From WJKR01 sp964556395 (lineage in GTDB: Archaea; Nanobdellota; Nanobdellia; Woesearchaeales; WJKR01), in the NCBI GenBank assembly GCA_964556395.1, contig CAZKVR010000010.1, positions 1-31,390 of the forward strand: a DNA stretch of 31,390 nucleotides, read 5' to 3'. The notes below the pieces were generated by a model. It ran no database searches, was not told the origin of the DNA, and saw nothing but the letters and a program-made list of their open reading frames with translations. Shown piece after piece: positions 1 to 6,882 of the stretch (positions are counted from its first letter, which is position 1; each line of letters starts with the position of its first letter). Position numbers and translations under genes: made by a program.

Positions 1-1016
1 TTCTGCTGCCGGCGGTGCTCGTAGATCCTGAACATGCCCTTGTACAGCCGCCTCCCGGCCAGGCTGCTCATGCCGCTCGTCTCGTGGAGCATGTCGAGTA
101 GCTTGTGGAGGTCTTCCTTGTTCTGGGTCTTGAGCAGCTTCGCCTCCGGCTTCCCGGCTATCTCCTGAAGGTCTTCCTCGAGGTCTCCGATGATGACGTG
201 CTTCTTCACCGGGAGTTGTTGCGAGTAGGCGAGGATGGTGCTCGTGTGCTTGGCGTACTCTGGCGTCGGTATGAGGCTCTTCCTGTCTGTCAGGGCTTCG
301 AGGGCTGTCCTGGTCTCGTCGTCGAGGCTGTCCTTCCGCTTCTGGAGCTGGCTGATGACTCCTCCCTTTTCCCAGAGGATGTGGTAGAGCTCGTCAGCCC
401 GTTCCTTGTATTGCGTCGGGTCTTTCAGGAGTTCCTTGATGGCTTCGCGCCCTCCTTCGCTGAACTCGTCGAGCCGTTCCTCCAGTCCGAGGAGGGATTC
501 CACCTGTCGCCGCTCAGTCCGTTTCTGGACCTTCTCGGGGTGTTCCCGTGCTTCGGTGAGGGTCTTGACGTAGTCCTTGAGGGCTTTCTGTCGTTGCTTC
601 TCCTGGTAGTCCTGGACGTCCTGCTCTGTCTTGAGGTCTTCCAACGCCAGGGTGCCTTCGAGGTGTGAGAGCGTGCCTGCTTCTATCTGCTTCCTCGTCG
701 CCTGCCAGCCCAGCGGCTTCATAGTCTTGTCGCCGTGGCTGAAGTAGACCGACATGCTGACGAGGTCCCTGCCCAGGGCGCTCTTGTCCTGGACCTGGCG
801 CTCCCGTCCTTTCTCGGGGTTGACCTCGACTTTCTCGAGCTTGATGTCTTTCAGCTTGGTCGGGTCGTAGCCGACGAGTTCCAGGAACCGTGCCAGCGCC
901 GCCTTGGAGGCTCCTTTCGCTTCGACGTCCTTGATGAGCTGTTCGGTCCGCTGCCTGACGCTTTCAGGCTTGTCCTGGACCGCTTCCAGCATCCGCTCGT
1001 ATACGCTCTGCGCCAT
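1..1016 (-). CDS. Hypothetical charged helical protein, 3' end outside window
   Basis: The reverse strand is open from an ATG at 1016 to the window edge, giving about 338 residues without a stop, so the C-terminus is missing. The protein begins MAQSVYERMLEAVQDKPESV and is rich in Lys, Glu, Asp, Arg and Gln, with long predicted helices and heptad-like stretches. I see no catalytic motif, signal peptide or membrane segment. A TATA-like element (GATTTATG on the minus strand, near 1045-1052) lies about 30 nt upstream of the ATG, implying a very short leader. It follows the glycogen phosphorylase gene on the same strand after a 56-bp gap but has its own promoter-like element. Function unknown; a coiled-coil or scaffolding role is only a guess. 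Confidence 0.75.
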   Translation of the reverse strand, partial: MAQSVYERMLEAVQDKPESVRQRTEQLIKDVEAKGASKAALARFLELVGYDPTKLKDIKLEKVEVNPEKGRERQVQDKSALGRDLVSMSVYFSHGDKTMKPLGWQATRKQIEAGTLSHLEGTLALEDLKTEQDVQDYQEKQRQKALKDYVKTLTEAREHPEKVQKRTERRQVESLLGLEERLDEFSEGGREAIKELLKDPTQYKERADELYHILWEKGGVISQLQKRKDSLDDETRTALEALTDRKSLIPTPEYAKHTSTILAYSQQLPVKKHVIIGDLEEDLQEIAGKPEAKLLKTQNKEDLHKLLDMLHETSGMSSLAGRRLYKGMFRIYEHRRQQ

Positions 1017-1072
1017 TCCTGAGGGGTGGTAAGTGCTGCTCACTCATAAATCTTGCACTTCCGTCTCCGGAA

Positions 1073-2791
1073 TTATTCCCTGTAGCTGCACGCCAGGTAT
1101 TGCTGTACCATCCGGTACGTGTTGAAGAAGCTCGCGTTGATGGCTATCGAGTGTTTCATCAGCCTGACCCACTCGTGCCTCTTCCCGTAGTGCAACGGCA
1201 TGATCTTGTCTTCCAGCGCGTGGTAGAGGTCTGCCGCCTCGTCTTCCGGGCCGTAGTCGTTGTCGAACCCTTCCTCTTTTGGGTTGGGGCCTATCCGCCA
1301 CCCCGTGACTCCTTCGACGTGGCCTTCGATCCACCACCCATCGAGCGTGCTGACCTGCGGTACGCCGTTGAGGGCTGCTTTCATCCCGCTCGTACCGCTG
1401 GCCTCGTACGGCCGTTGTGGGTTGTTCAGCCACACGTCGCACCCGCCGACGAGGAGCCTGGCGAGGTGGATGTCGTATCCTTTCAGGAAGACCATCTTGA
1501 GCCGGCCGCCTTCCTCGTTGACCTGTTCGCACGTCTTGATGGCTTTCCTGATGAGTCTTTGGCCTTCCGTGTCGCTCTTGTGGGCTTTCCCTGCGAATAC
1601 GACTTGGATGTCTCCTTTCTCCTTCGCTATGCGTTTCAGGCGGTCAAGGTCGTGTAGGATGAGGTCTGGCCGCTTGTAGGCGGTGAATCGTCGTGCGAAG
1701 CCGATGGTGAACCGTCGGTGGTCGAAACCCACGTCTGTGCGGTCGTTGACCTCTTGGATGAGCCTTTTCTTCGCTCCTTGGTGGGCTTGCCAGAGTTCGT
1801 CGCTCGGGATGCTGAGCGCGTTGCGGAGCGTGTGCGGGTCTGTCTTCCATCCCGGCACGTGCTGGTCGAACAGCGCCGTCATCTCCTGCGACGCCCATGT
1901 AGGTGGGTGGATGCCGTTGGTGATGTAGTCTATCTGGTGTGTCGGGAACATGCTCTTCGTGACTTCTCCGTGCCTCTTCGCCACGCCGTTGACGTGGTCG
2001 CTGAGGTTGATGCCGATGAGGGTCATGTTCACCTTCCCGTCGTCGATCGCCTTGTCCAGGACTTCTTGCGGGACGTAGTCTCCGAGCAGTCGTTTGAAGA
2101 GCGTGAGGTCGAAGCGATCGTGGCCTGCTGCCACCGGGGTGTGGGTGGTGAACACGCATTTCTGCTTGACGTCTTCCTCGTCGTATCCTCCTTTGTGGTG
2201 GTACGCAGCCGTGTTCTTGAGCAGTTCTATCGTGAGGAGTGCTGCGTGTCCTTCGTTCATGTGGTATTTCTTGATGTTGTGGTATCCCAGGCTGGTGAGC
2301 ATCTTGATGCCGCCGATGCCGAGGATTATCTCTTGGCACAGCCTGTATTCGCGGTCCCCGCCGTACAGGTATGATGTCAGCGTCCGGTCGTAGTCGGTGT
2401 TGCCTTCCACGTTGGTGTCGAGGTAGTAGACCGGGACGGTGTTGCCTTGGATGCCGGTGATGACGTGTTTCCACGCTCGTATCTTGACTTGCCGGCCTTC
2501 TATCGTGACCGTCACCTCGTGGGGCATCCGGACGAGGTTGTCTGTCGGGTTCCACTCGACCTCTTTGGCGACCTGGTTGCCGTCCTCGTCGATCTCTTGC
2601 TCGAAGTATCCTTTCTCGTTCAGCATGCTTATGGTGACTGCCGGTAGTTTCATGTCTGCGAACGTCTTCACCGTGTCGCCCGCTAGGATTCCCAGTCCTC
2701 CAGAATAGGTCGGTATGTGCGTGCTGATGCCGATCTCCATGGTGAAGTAGGCTATGCGCTGCTGCTCGGGGTTGGGGACGTTGCCGTTCAC
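1073..2791 (-). CDS. glgP: Alpha-glucan (glycogen/starch) phosphorylase, GT35 family
   Basis: Releases glucose-1-phosphate from alpha-1,4-glucan using pyridoxal phosphate. Visible GT35 hallmarks are the N-terminal IAYFTMEIG and YSGGLGILAGD, the central HMNEGHAAL and FTTHTPVAAGHDRF (typical of the short archaeal/bacterial type), AYKRPDLIL, and the C-terminal NNPQRPYEASGTSGMKAALN, where the Lys (about residue 471) is the expected PLP-binding residue. At about 572 residues it is a short-form enzyme. I place the start at GTG 2791, preceded by GAGGTG five nt upstream (2802-2797); an in-frame GTG at 2809 would add six residues but lies at or upstream of the transcription start expected from the TATA box. 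It is divergent from the nucleotidyltransferase/debranching operon, which fits a shared glycogen-degradation module. Confidence 0.95.
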   Translation of the reverse strand: MNGNVPNPEQQRIAYFTMEIGISTHIPTYSGGLGILAGDTVKTFADMKLPAVTISMLNEKGYFEQEIDEDGNQVAKEVEWNPTDNLVRMPHEVTVTIEGRQVKIRAWKHVITGIQGNTVPVYYLDTNVEGNTDYDRTLTSYLYGGDREYRLCQEIILGIGGIKMLTSLGYHNIKKYHMNEGHAALLTIELLKNTAAYHHKGGYDEEDVKQKCVFTTHTPVAAGHDRFDLTLFKRLLGDYVPQEVLDKAIDDGKVNMTLIGINLSDHVNGVAKRHGEVTKSMFPTHQIDYITNGIHPPTWASQEMTALFDQHVPGWKTDPHTLRNALSIPSDELWQAHQGAKKRLIQEVNDRTDVGFDHRRFTIGFARRFTAYKRPDLILHDLDRLKRIAKEKGDIQVVFAGKAHKSDTEGQRLIRKAIKTCEQVNEEGGRLKMVFLKGYDIHLARLLVGGCDVWLNNPQRPYEASGTSGMKAALNGVPQVSTLDGWWIEGHVEGVTGWRIGPNPKEEGFDNDYGPEDEAADLYHALEDKIMPLHYGKRHEWVRLMKHSIAINASFFNTYRMVQQYLACSYRE

Positions 2792-2826
2792 GAGGACACC
2801 TCTTTTCACACTTCTGGGAGGCGCTC

Positions 2827-2840
2827 CTTTTTATAGTTTT
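2827..2840 (-). promoter_or_regulatory. BRE/TATA promoter of the phosphorylase gene
   Basis: On the minus strand this reads AAAACTATAAAAAG, a purine-rich BRE followed by a TATA box. Transcription would start near 2805, giving a leader of about 14 nt that contains the GAGGTG site. The same AAAACTATAAAAA core recurs upstream of two other minus-strand genes (near 9331-9345 and 27281-27295). Confidence 0.7.
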
Positions 2841-2860
2841 GCCGTCGGGGCAATCATAAA

Positions 2861-2870
2861 CTTTAAATAG
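2861..2870 (+). promoter_or_regulatory. TATA box of the nucleotidyltransferase-debranching operon
   Basis: CTTTAAATAG lies about 26 nt upstream of a predicted start near 2892, just before a GGTGG ribosome-binding site at 2893-2897. It is back-to-back with the phosphorylase promoter, about 25 bp away, so one regulator could act on both. Confidence 0.65.
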
Positions 2871-2903
2871 CGTGGCGCGGTTGCTCTGGATAGGTGGTTC
2901 GTG

Positions 2904-3878
2904 GTGAAATGCATAATCCCTCTGGCCCGCGGCGGCGGGTATGATAAGGCTGTGAACAGGACGCCGTACATGGTCTCCGTGGCCGGGAAGCCTCTGATCG
3001 GTCACTTGCTTGACCAGCTCAAGCCTTTCCGTCCTGAAGAGGTTATCTTCATACTCGGTTCCGAGGACAAGGAGCTTATGGGTTATGTCGAGGAGTCTTT
3101 CGGTTTCAAGTCCCGTTTTATCCTTCAACGCCAGGGGAAGGGTAGCGCCCACGCCCTCTATGGCGCTAAGGAGTCCGTCAGTGGAGAAGTCGTCGTCTTG
3201 TTCGGCGACACGTTCTTCGAGGCTGATGTCAAGGGCTTGCCACCGAAGGGTGTTGACGTGGTCATCTGGACGTCGAGGGTGAAGGATCCTCGCGAGCTCG
3301 GCGTCGTCTTCCTCGATGGCGAGTACGCCAGCCGGCTCATCGAGAAGCCTGACGATCCCGTCTCTGACCTCGCCATGATAGGCTTGTATTATTTCAGGGA
3401 CGCTTCGAAGCTCTTCGACAGCATCTCTTACTTGCTGGACAATGACATCCGGACGAAGGGGTCGTTTCACTTGACGGATGCCATCCAGCACATGATAAGG
3501 CAGGGTTCCCATGTCTTGACGCGTGAGGTCTCGTCTTGGGTCGACGCCGACCGTGGTGATGGCTTGTTCTGCTTGAACGGCTTGTTGCTCAAGACGCATG
3601 CGCGGCAGTTCGGGTCGAAGCGTCAGGCTGTGGTGCGGCCGCCTGTCCATCTCGGCAAGGGTTGTGTGGTCGAGGACAGCGTGGTCGGTCCTAATGTTTC
3701 GGTCGCTGATGGCGCTGTGGTGAAGGATGCCGTCGTCCGTGATTCGATCGTGTGCGATGGTGCTCGTGTCGAGGGTGCGTCGTTGTCGCGTTCGGTCGTC
3801 GAGCGGGGCGCCGTGGTGCAGGGCGTGCCTCGTAACGTCAATGTTGGTCGTGACGCTCACGTCCGGCTCAACGAGTGA
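2904..3878 (+). CDS. Sugar-nucleotidyltransferase-like protein with left-handed beta-helix tail
   Basis: About 324 residues. The N-terminal part has the order of a sugar-1-phosphate nucleotidyltransferase: MKCIIPLARGGG, then SVAGKPLIGHLLDQL, and FGDTFF as the metal-binding D of the family. A tail from about residue 245 has hexapeptide-like repeats (GKGCVVEDSVVGPNVSVADG and onward), as in GlgC/GlmU-type beta-helices. The usual G-x-G-T-R-L loop is replaced by RGGGYDK, and the Lys of the family's P-K motif appears as Tyr (TPYMVSVAGKP), so activity or nucleotide choice may differ. I prefer GTG 2904 because GGTG at 2893 gives good spacing and MKCIIPLA matches the family N-terminus; GTG 2901 is the alternative. 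Its stop overlaps the next start, so it is translationally coupled to the debranching enzyme. The substrate is not evident. Confidence 0.8.
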   Translation: MKCIIPLARGGGYDKAVNRTPYMVSVAGKPLIGHLLDQLKPFRPEEVIFILGSEDKELMGYVEESFGFKSRFILQRQGKGSAHALYGAKESVSGEVVVLFGDTFFEADVKGLPPKGVDVVIWTSRVKDPRELGVVFLDGEYASRLIEKPDDPVSDLAMIGLYYFRDASKLFDSISYLLDNDIRTKGSFHLTDAIQHMIRQGSHVLTREVSSWVDADRGDGLFCLNGLLLKTHARQFGSKRQAVVRPPVHLGKGCVVEDSVVGPNVSVADGAVVKDAVVRDSIVCDGARVEGASLSRSVVERGAVVQGVPRNVNVGRDAHVRLNE

Positions 3879-5707
3879 TGCTTGTGGATGTCAGTCATAA
3901 GACGCGGAAGGAGGTGAGGGCTGGCGACGGCTCCGGGTTGTTCTTGCTGCCTGACAAGAAGGGTGGCTACGCCTTGCTCGGTGACGAGTCCTTCTCGCAT
4001 TTCTGCGGCGCCTTCCACTTCTTGCCGCGCGAGTGGACGTTGTTCAAGTCCGTCGATGCGATCTCGTTGGATGAGCCTCCGGTGTCGGTCCGTAACAAGC
4101 TCTACACCGTTGTGCGCAACTACTCTTCCGCTAAGGAGGAGTTTTTCATGTTCAACAACACCTTGTTCTATCAGGTCAAGGATTATTCTGGGAACATCAC
4201 TATTGATTTGGATATGCGTCGCGTCTATGAGGATGACCCTTGGGGTCGTGAGTACCGCGTGTATCGTGAGGATGGCTGCGTGGTCGTCGAGTATTCCAAG
4301 GCTGGCGAGTCGTGGTTTCTCGTCGTCCGTGGTGTGGGTGAGTTCGAGTCCTTGGATGAGTGGGTTCCTCGTCATTATGCTTATGACGCGTCTCGGGGCG
4401 AGGTTGGTGAGCGGTGGGTCTACCGTGCGTTGCGCGTCCCTTGCAGCGGTTCGGCTCGCTTGTCGTTCACGCTCGGCCGTGATAAGGAGTCCTTGTTGCG
4501 TGAATCCGGTTCTGCGTGGGGTGATTGGGGTCTCATCCGTGGCCGTCTCCGCCGGTTCGCGTTGAGCATCCCGACGACTAATGGAGTGGCTTACTCCGCC
4601 GCTGTCTTCGCGCTCGAGTCGTTGGTCGTCTCTCTTCCTGGTTCCGGCCGTCGTGGCGTGTTCGCTGGCTTGCCGTGGTTCTTCCAGTTCTGGTCCCGTG
4701 ATGAGCTCGTCAGCGTCGAGGGTTTGTTGCTGGCTGAGAAGTACGCGTTGGTCAAGGAGGTGCTCATGCGCTACGCTCATGCGGTGTTGCCTGATGGCCG
4801 TATCCCTAATCGTGTTCCTGGCTCTTCGTTGGGCTCTGCTGATGCTGTCGGTTGGTTGTGGCGTCGTGTCGGCGACACCGTCCGCCACTTGGAGTCTCGC
4901 AAGCTGTTGTGGGAGTATTTCTCCAAGGCTGACTTGGCGTTCTTGGCTGACCGTCTCGAGGAGTCTCTTGAGGGGTTGCGGCGTTCGCGTGTACGTGACG
5001 GCTTCGTCGTCAATGATCCTGGCGAGACGTGGATGGATACCTTGCAGGATGGCGAGCTCGCCCGTGGTGGCGTTCGCGTCGAGGTGCAGGCGTTGACCTT
5101 GGCGTCTGTGGATACGTTGCGGCTGTTGCGTCGCGTCTTGAAGCGTCCTCGTCTCAAGTGGTTGCGTTCTTTCTCCCGTTCCTTGTTGCGTCGCGTCCAG
5201 GACGTCTTGGTCGAGGGTGGAGTCTTGCATGATGGTTTCGATGGCGGCTTGGATGTGACTGTCCGTCCTAACGTGTTCCTCGCCGCGTACGTCTTCCCTG
5301 ACCTCGTGTCGCGGGATGTGTGGCGTACCACGTTCGATCGTGCGTTGAAGGTTCTTTGGCTTGATTGGGGTGGTTTGGCTTCTTTGGATAGGAGGCATTG
5401 GTTGTTTGTTCCTTGGTATTCTGGTGCTGATGATCGGAGTTATCATCGTGGTGATAGTTGGTTTTGGGTGAATAACTTGGCGGCTGTCGCGATGGAGATG
5501 GTGGATCCTCGCCGTTATCGTTATCATGTCCATGAGATCAGCCGGGCGAGTGTGCGTGACTTGTTGTGGTGTGGTGTCGTCGGCCAGTGTTCTGAGGTGT
5601 CGTCCGCTGCCGAGCAGGATGCTTCTGGTTGTTTGGCTCAGGCGTGGAGTGCTGCTTCGCTTGTAGAGTTGTTGTCGGTCTTGGGTGTGGAGCCTTCTGA
5701 GGAGTGA
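3878..5707 (+). CDS. Glycogen debranching enzyme-like amylo-alpha-1,6-glucosidase
   Basis: About 609 residues. Residues 1 to about 210 resemble the N-terminal beta-domain of archaeal/bacterial glycogen debranching enzymes. Residues of about 230-600 form the (alpha/alpha)6 barrel with AGLPWFFQFWSRDEL (family AGxPWF..wgRD), PDGRIPNRVP, the SADAVGWLW position of the usual vDA..W, DPGETWMD, GGVRVEVQAL and VRPNVFLA. It would remove alpha-1,6 branch points left by the phosphorylase. The ATG overlaps the upstream stop in TGATG, indicating coupling to the nucleotidyltransferase. Codon choice switches abruptly to T-ending codons at about 5345-5480, over the GDSWFW region near the active-site cleft. 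The gene's exact product (glucose or malto-oligosaccharide) cannot be read from sequence. Confidence 0.88.
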   Translation: MLVDVSHKTRKEVRAGDGSGLFLLPDKKGGYALLGDESFSHFCGAFHFLPREWTLFKSVDAISLDEPPVSVRNKLYTVVRNYSSAKEEFFMFNNTLFYQVKDYSGNITIDLDMRRVYEDDPWGREYRVYREDGCVVVEYSKAGESWFLVVRGVGEFESLDEWVPRHYAYDASRGEVGERWVYRALRVPCSGSARLSFTLGRDKESLLRESGSAWGDWGLIRGRLRRFALSIPTTNGVAYSAAVFALESLVVSLPGSGRRGVFAGLPWFFQFWSRDELVSVEGLLLAEKYALVKEVLMRYAHAVLPDGRIPNRVPGSSLGSADAVGWLWRRVGDTVRHLESRKLLWEYFSKADLAFLADRLEESLEGLRRSRVRDGFVVNDPGETWMDTLQDGELARGGVRVEVQALTLASVDTLRLLRRVLKRPRLKWLRSFSRSLLRRVQDVLVEGGVLHDGFDGGLDVTVRPNVFLAAYVFPDLVSRDVWRTTFDRALKVLWLDWGGLASLDRRHWLFVPWYSGADDRSYHRGDSWFWVNNLAAVAMEMVDPRRYRYHVHEISRASVRDLLWCGVVGQCSEVSSAAEQDASGCLAQAWSAASLVELLSVLGVEPSEE

Positions 5708-5713
5708 TGGTCG

Positions 5714-5723
5714 TGTTTTTTTG
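5714..5723 (+). terminator. T-tract terminator after the debranching gene
   Basis: A run of seven T at 5716-5722 begins nine bases after the stop codon. Archaeal RNA polymerase terminates at such oligo-T tracts without needing a hairpin. No strong stem precedes it. Confidence 0.4.
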
Positions 5724-5752
5724 TTGAGTTGTTTGTGGTAGGTACTACTTTG

Positions 5753-5804
5753 TTTCTATATCGAAACAATATATTATTCACTATTAAGTGATAAAAAATA
5801 GAAA
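5753..5804. repeat. Nested inverted repeats in an AT-rich spacer
   Basis: TTTCTAT at 5753-5759 is matched by ATAGAAA at 5798-5804. Nested inside is a perfect TCACT (5778-5782), ATTA loop, AGTGA (5787-5791). The block ends directly before the TATA box (TTTTATAAA, about 5806-5814) of the next small gene, so it could be an operator or a DNA hairpin. The composition is far more AT-rich than the flanking genes. Confidence 0.55.
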
Positions 5805-5837
5805 GTTTTATAAATGAGCGGGGACAACAACACTACT

Positions 5838-6005
5838 ATGAAACCCAAACTCACACGCATCACTATCGACCTGGGCAAAGGAGCCGTCCTCAGCCTCCCA
5901 TTCAAGAGGCACTGGACGCTTGCGGAGTGGCGCAGGATGGTCGCCTACGCGGACTCCTGCATAGGTGACGTGCAGCCGAAAGACGCCATCGACGCCTTTA
6001 AATGA
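5838..6005 (+). CDS. Small basic hypothetical protein (55 residues)
   Basis: Starts MKPKLTRITIDLGKGAVLSL and ends DAIDAFK. A TATA box (TTTTATAAA, about 5806-5814) sits about 27 nt upstream of the ATG at 5838, which makes a leaderless start there more likely than the in-frame ATG at 5814 that lies within the TATA box. It contains a beta-like segment, then HWTLAEWRRMVAYADSC, likely a helix. No membrane segment or known motif was recognised. Codon choice (C-ending) matches its neighbours, supporting a real gene. Function unknown. Confidence 0.55.
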   Translation: MKPKLTRITIDLGKGAVLSLPFKRHWTLAEWRRMVAYADSCIGDVQPKDAIDAFK

Positions 6006-6066
6006 GCGTCCGGCCATATGAGAGAAAGTTTAATAAACGAGAAACACTCCAACAGAGCTGATACAC

Positions 6067-6219
6067 ATGACAGACCCGACAGACCTCGACGAGGAAGTCA
6101 ACCTGGACGCGATCAGAGGGGAAGACCGCAAACCCAAGATGTCTCTCCTCAACCAGAAGAAAGTGTCGCGCTGGGAGATGGACGAACTCTTCACCGACGA
6201 GTACGAAGAGGAGTTCTGA
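6067..6219 (+). CDS. Small acidic hypothetical protein (50 residues)
   Basis: A short frame starting ATG at 6067 encodes MTDPTDLDEEVNLDAIRGED and ends in an acidic tail (DELFTDEYEEEF). A TATA-like GTTTAATAAA at 6028-6037 predicts transcription from about 6060, leaving a leader of a few bases. C-ending codons match the following bud32 gene, which has its own TATA box only 64 bp downstream. It is strongly acidic with an amphipathic C-terminal helix, as seen in small interaction or adaptor proteins. It does not resemble Pcc1, Cgi121 or Nop10 to my eye. Function unknown. Confidence 0.5.
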   Translation: MTDPTDLDEEVNLDAIRGEDRKPKMSLLNQKKVSRWEMDELFTDEYEEEF

Positions 6220-6247
6220 AGCACCGCCGACGAGAATTCTCAGCAAT

Positions 6248-6257
6248 AGACATAAAT
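6248..6257 (+). promoter_or_regulatory. TATA box of bud32
   Basis: ACATAAATAC is centred about 28 nt upstream of the bud32 ATG at 6283, indicating a leaderless or nearly leaderless mRNA for the bud32-protease operon. Confidence 0.6.
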
Positions 6258-6282
6258 ACGTCCCCTTATTCGCCCCTCATCA

Positions 6283-6882
6283 ATGGCAGATGACACTATC
6301 CTCGGCAACGGGGCCGAAGCCATCGTCACCAAGGCCGGAGACGAAGTCACCAAGACGAGGCCGAAGAAAGCCTACCGTCACCCTGACCTCGATCTCATGC
6401 TCCGCAAAAGACGCACCCGGAAGGAAGCCAAGGTCCTCGCGCAACTGGAAGACTGGCAGGTCACAGGACCTGGCCTCATCAGGGCCGACGAGAACGAAGG
6501 CGTCATCACCATGACCTACATGGAAGGCGACAAGCTACGCGACGTCCTCGAACGCGACGTCAACCTGGCCTCGCAAGTCGGACTCCTCGTCGCAAGGCTC
6601 CACGACCACGACCTCATCCACGGAGACCTCACCACCAGCAACATGATACTCGCGCCCGGCAACGAGGCTGCGCTCATCGACTTCGGACTCGCCTACACCT
6701 CCACGAGGATAGAGGACAAGGCCGTCGACCTCCACCTCTTCAAGCAAGCGCTTGAGAGCAAGCATCACCGCATCGCAGCAGAGGCCTGGCAGGCATTCCT
6801 GAACTCCTATCATCCGCAGAAACGGACGCAGATACTCGAACGGCTGGAAGCGGTCGAGAAAAGGGGGCGGAACAAGGCATGA
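6283..6882 (+). CDS. bud32: Kae1-associated atypical kinase/ATPase Bud32 (KEOPS subunit)
   Basis: A 199-residue RIO-like mini-kinase. Visible features are the glycine-poor N-lobe GNGAEAIVTK, EAKVLAQL, the hinge ITMTYMEGDKL, the catalytic loop LIHGDLTTSNMIL (with D and N of the HGDLTTSN signature) and the metal motif LIDFGLAYTS (DFG). The C-terminal Arg/Lys tail (EKRGRNKA) is typical of archaeal Bud32. In KEOPS it supports Kae1 in making N6-threonylcarbamoyladenosine (t6A) on tRNAs. Here it is a free-standing gene rather than fused to Kae1, and Kae1 is not in the window. Its stop overlaps the next ATG (ATGA), coupling it to a membrane protease. Confidence 0.93.
   Translation: MADDTILGNGAEAIVTKAGDEVTKTRPKKAYRHPDLDLMLRKRRTRKEAKVLAQLEDWQVTGPGLIRADENEGVITMTYMEGDKLRDVLERDVNLASQVGLLVARLHDHDLIHGDLTTSNMILAPGNEAALIDFGLAYTSTRIEDKAVDLHLFKQALESKHHRIAAEAWQAFLNSYHPQKRTQILERLEAVEKRGRNKA

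Noticed and set aside
1644..3860. Long minus-strand frame of about 738 codons
   Set aside because: It runs antisense through the nucleotidyltransferase and out of frame through the phosphorylase; its Arg/His/Pro-rich composition and lack of motifs show a codon-bias shadow.
3857..5533. Minus-strand frame of about 558 codons
   Set aside because: It is antisense to the debranching enzyme, low in hydrophobic order and without motifs.
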